Source: Aliivibrio sp. 1S175 (lineage in GTDB: Bacteria; Pseudomonadota; Gammaproteobacteria; Enterobacterales; Vibrionaceae). From it: a DNA stretch of 64,000 nucleotides. The translations under genes were made by a program, and so were the position numbers. A model generated the notes under the pieces. The model did not search any database. It had not been told where the DNA came from and saw nothing but the letters and a program-made list of their open reading frames with translations. Of this stretch, positions 62,654 through 64,000 are shown piece by piece. The DNA is taken from positions 129,260-193,259 of the forward strand of contig NZ_MAJS01000013.1 in assembly GCF_001690985.1 (NCBI RefSeq), written 5' to 3'. The stretch's first letter is position 1. Every line of letters begins with the position of its first letter.

Positions 62654-64000
62654 TGGTAACCAACGACACACCACTTCAATCGAAAACTCTTCAATGGTTT
62701 ACCGCTATTGCCTGCTCTCTATACGCAGGGATTTTGTGGCGCTTGTTCCCTCACCCTGCTTTGATTGTGGTACTTGGTATCTTACCTCTGGCCGTTCTTT
62801 ATACCCTAAATCGCCCATTTTTAATGGTGTTGTTATTTGTTATTTTCTCTTTCTTTCGAATTCACGAAGTCTTCCCTCAGATTTATAATTTAAAAATACC
62901 TTTATTGCTCTCTCTTGCTTCTTTGGTAGCACTTAGCTGGCAAGTGATTATCACTAAACAAATTAAATTTTTTTGGTGTAAAGAGTTCACTTTGCTTACT
63001 TGTTTTATGGTGTTAATTGTCATCGGAATTATATTTGCAAGTAATCGTCCAATTGCCATTGAATACTTTAAAGGCATCTATTGGAAAATCATATTAATGA
63101 CATTTGCCATTGCAATATTAGTACGAAGTCCTCAACAACTGTCATTTACATTAAAAGCCATTACCATTGCTGGCGTATTGGTTGGGATAGTTGCCATTCA
63201 AAATAAACTAGGGGGCATTGGGTTAGTGGAAGGAACGCGAGTCACTATCGGACGAGAATTTGGTTCTATGCTTGGTGACCCTAATGATCTTGCCTTAGTA
63301 CTGATGTTCCCTATCTCTTTTGCGGTTGGCTTACTCGTTACCCATCAATTGCCTTGGCATCAACGAATGATTGGGGTTATTTCTATTCCTATTTTATTTT
63401 GGGCAGTCATGGCCACTCAAAGTCGGGGGGGATTATTAGGTATGATTGCTGTATTTGGCATTTATGGATTACAACGAATTAAATCTAAATCCCTTTTACT
63501 GTCTATTGCGTTTATTGCGGGATCAATCTTATTTATTATGGCCGGCATTTCAGACAGGTCGTCAGGTGGAGCAGCAGAAGCTGGTATTGATGAATCAGCC
63601 ATGGGGCGCTTATACGCTTGGGAAGCGGCAGTTAAAATGGCTCTCGCACACCCGTTAACCGGCGTTGGCTTAGATAATTTTTACGCCAACTATTTTTATT
63701 ACAGCCCTCATTGGGATGGGTTAAACCATGCCGTTCACAGTACATGGTTTGGGGTATTAGCAGAAACAGGGGTTCTCGGATTCATTATTTTTATTAGCTT
63801 GATTATCGTACTCATTAGAAATGCTCATAAAACCCTAAAAGCGGTTAAAGCGGTGCAAAATGAAATTGACCCTGCAATTTATACGTGCGCTCAAGCAGTA
63901 TTTGCAGGCCTCATCGGTACCATTGTCTCTGGTACTTTTTTAACACAAGGGTTTAATTGGCCCATTTATATTTTAGCCGCGTTAGTTATTGCGGTAAGTA
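62653..64000 (+). CDS. O-antigen ligase/Wzy-type polymerase, partial at right edge
   Basis: At least 449 residues remain open to the window edge. The protein has about ten hydrophobic segments and the Wzy_C (O-antigen ligase) core: GDPNDLALVLMFP and TQSRGGLLG in membrane and loop segments (about 215-265). A long periplasmic loop with AHPLTGVGLDNF and HAVHSTWFGVLAETG follows (about 330-375). It would polymerise or ligate repeat units at the periplasmic face. In the syp-like order it follows sypI; whether it equals the A. fischeri SypJ, SypK or SypL position cannot be decided here, so no symbol is given. Confidence 0.88.
   Translation, partial: MVTNDTPLQSKTLQWFTAIACSLYAGILWRLFPHPALIVVLGILPLAVLYTLNRPFLMVLLFVIFSFFRIHEVFPQIYNLKIPLLLSLASLVALSWQVIITKQIKFFWCKEFTLLTCFMVLIVIGIIFASNRPIAIEYFKGIYWKIILMTFAIAILVRSPQQLSFTLKAITIAGVLVGIVAIQNKLGGIGLVEGTRVTIGREFGSMLGDPNDLALVLMFPISFAVGLLVTHQLPWHQRMIGVISIPILFWAVMATQSRGGLLGMIAVFGIYGLQRIKSKSLLLSIAFIAGSILFIMAGISDRSSGGAAEAGIDESAMGRLYAWEAAVKMALAHPLTGVGLDNFYANYFYYSPHWDGLNHAVHSTWFGVLAETGVLGFIIFISLIIVLIRNAHKTLKAVKAVQNEIDPAIYTCAQAVFAGLIGTIVSGTFLTQGFNWPIYILAALVIAVS

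Overview
The window looks like chromosomal DNA of a marine Vibrionaceae bacterium, most likely an Aliivibrio. Three things point there. The DNA is AT-rich. An RpoS-like sigma factor matching RpoQ (46087-46968) lies close to a polysaccharide cluster (52453 to the right edge). That cluster has the gene order of the A. fischeri syp locus: STAS, OmpA-like, SLBB exporter, P-loop protein, kinase/REC/PP2C, HPt, sigma54 activator, glycosyltransferases. The genus call is inferred from synteny and recalled families; no database was searched.

Layout. 1-52: 5' part of a tRNA-Ser. 212-3603: hybrid histidine kinase and response-regulator diguanylate cyclase (minus). 3734-11164: a 2476-residue cadherin-like adhesin (minus). 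11328-20378: a plus-strand operon with an HPt protein, HlyD-type adaptor, a degenerate sensor kinase, a TolC-type channel and two ABC half-transporters. 20408-22676: GH16 hydrolase and DUF3131 protein (minus). 22858-26925: a second type I secretion operon (ABC, adaptor, zinc-ribbon membrane protein, coiled-coil membrane protein). 27077-31414: a 1445-residue, almost pure RTX protein (minus). 31558-34000: duplicated beta-barrel protein and GT2 enzyme (minus). 34197-37360: PP2C phosphatase, STAS protein, nucleotidyltransferase and HATPase, which together make an RsbU/V/W-type partner switch. 37398-44338: a five-gene minus operon with a membrane GT2 synthase, three DUF3131 proteins and a periplasmic protein. 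44458-46968: rpoQ followed by an EAL phosphodiesterase (minus). 47691-52124: a second hybrid kinase and a REC protein with a helical C-terminal region. 52453-64000: the syp-like cluster, cut by the right edge inside a polymerase/ligase gene.

The genes read as one biofilm-matrix region. It holds two polysaccharide systems (the syp-like one and an unrecognised GT2/DUF3131 one), two type I secretion systems each beside a giant repetitive substrate, and a dense control layer. The control layer has phosphorelay kinases, two HPt proteins, c-di-GMP synthesis and hydrolysis, two partner switches, a sigma54 activator and an alternative sigma factor. Two sigma54 promoters with upstream SypG-type boxes precede the sypA-like and sypI-like genes. 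Most other operon heads share a TCCTA-type -10-like element resembling RpoS-class promoters, which makes RpoQ or RpoS a candidate common regulator.

The best candidate for an undescribed system is the GT2/DUF3131/GH16/beta-barrel polysaccharide locus with its own partner switch. The second is the type I secretion operon with two divergent ABC subunits and an embedded pseudo-kinase.
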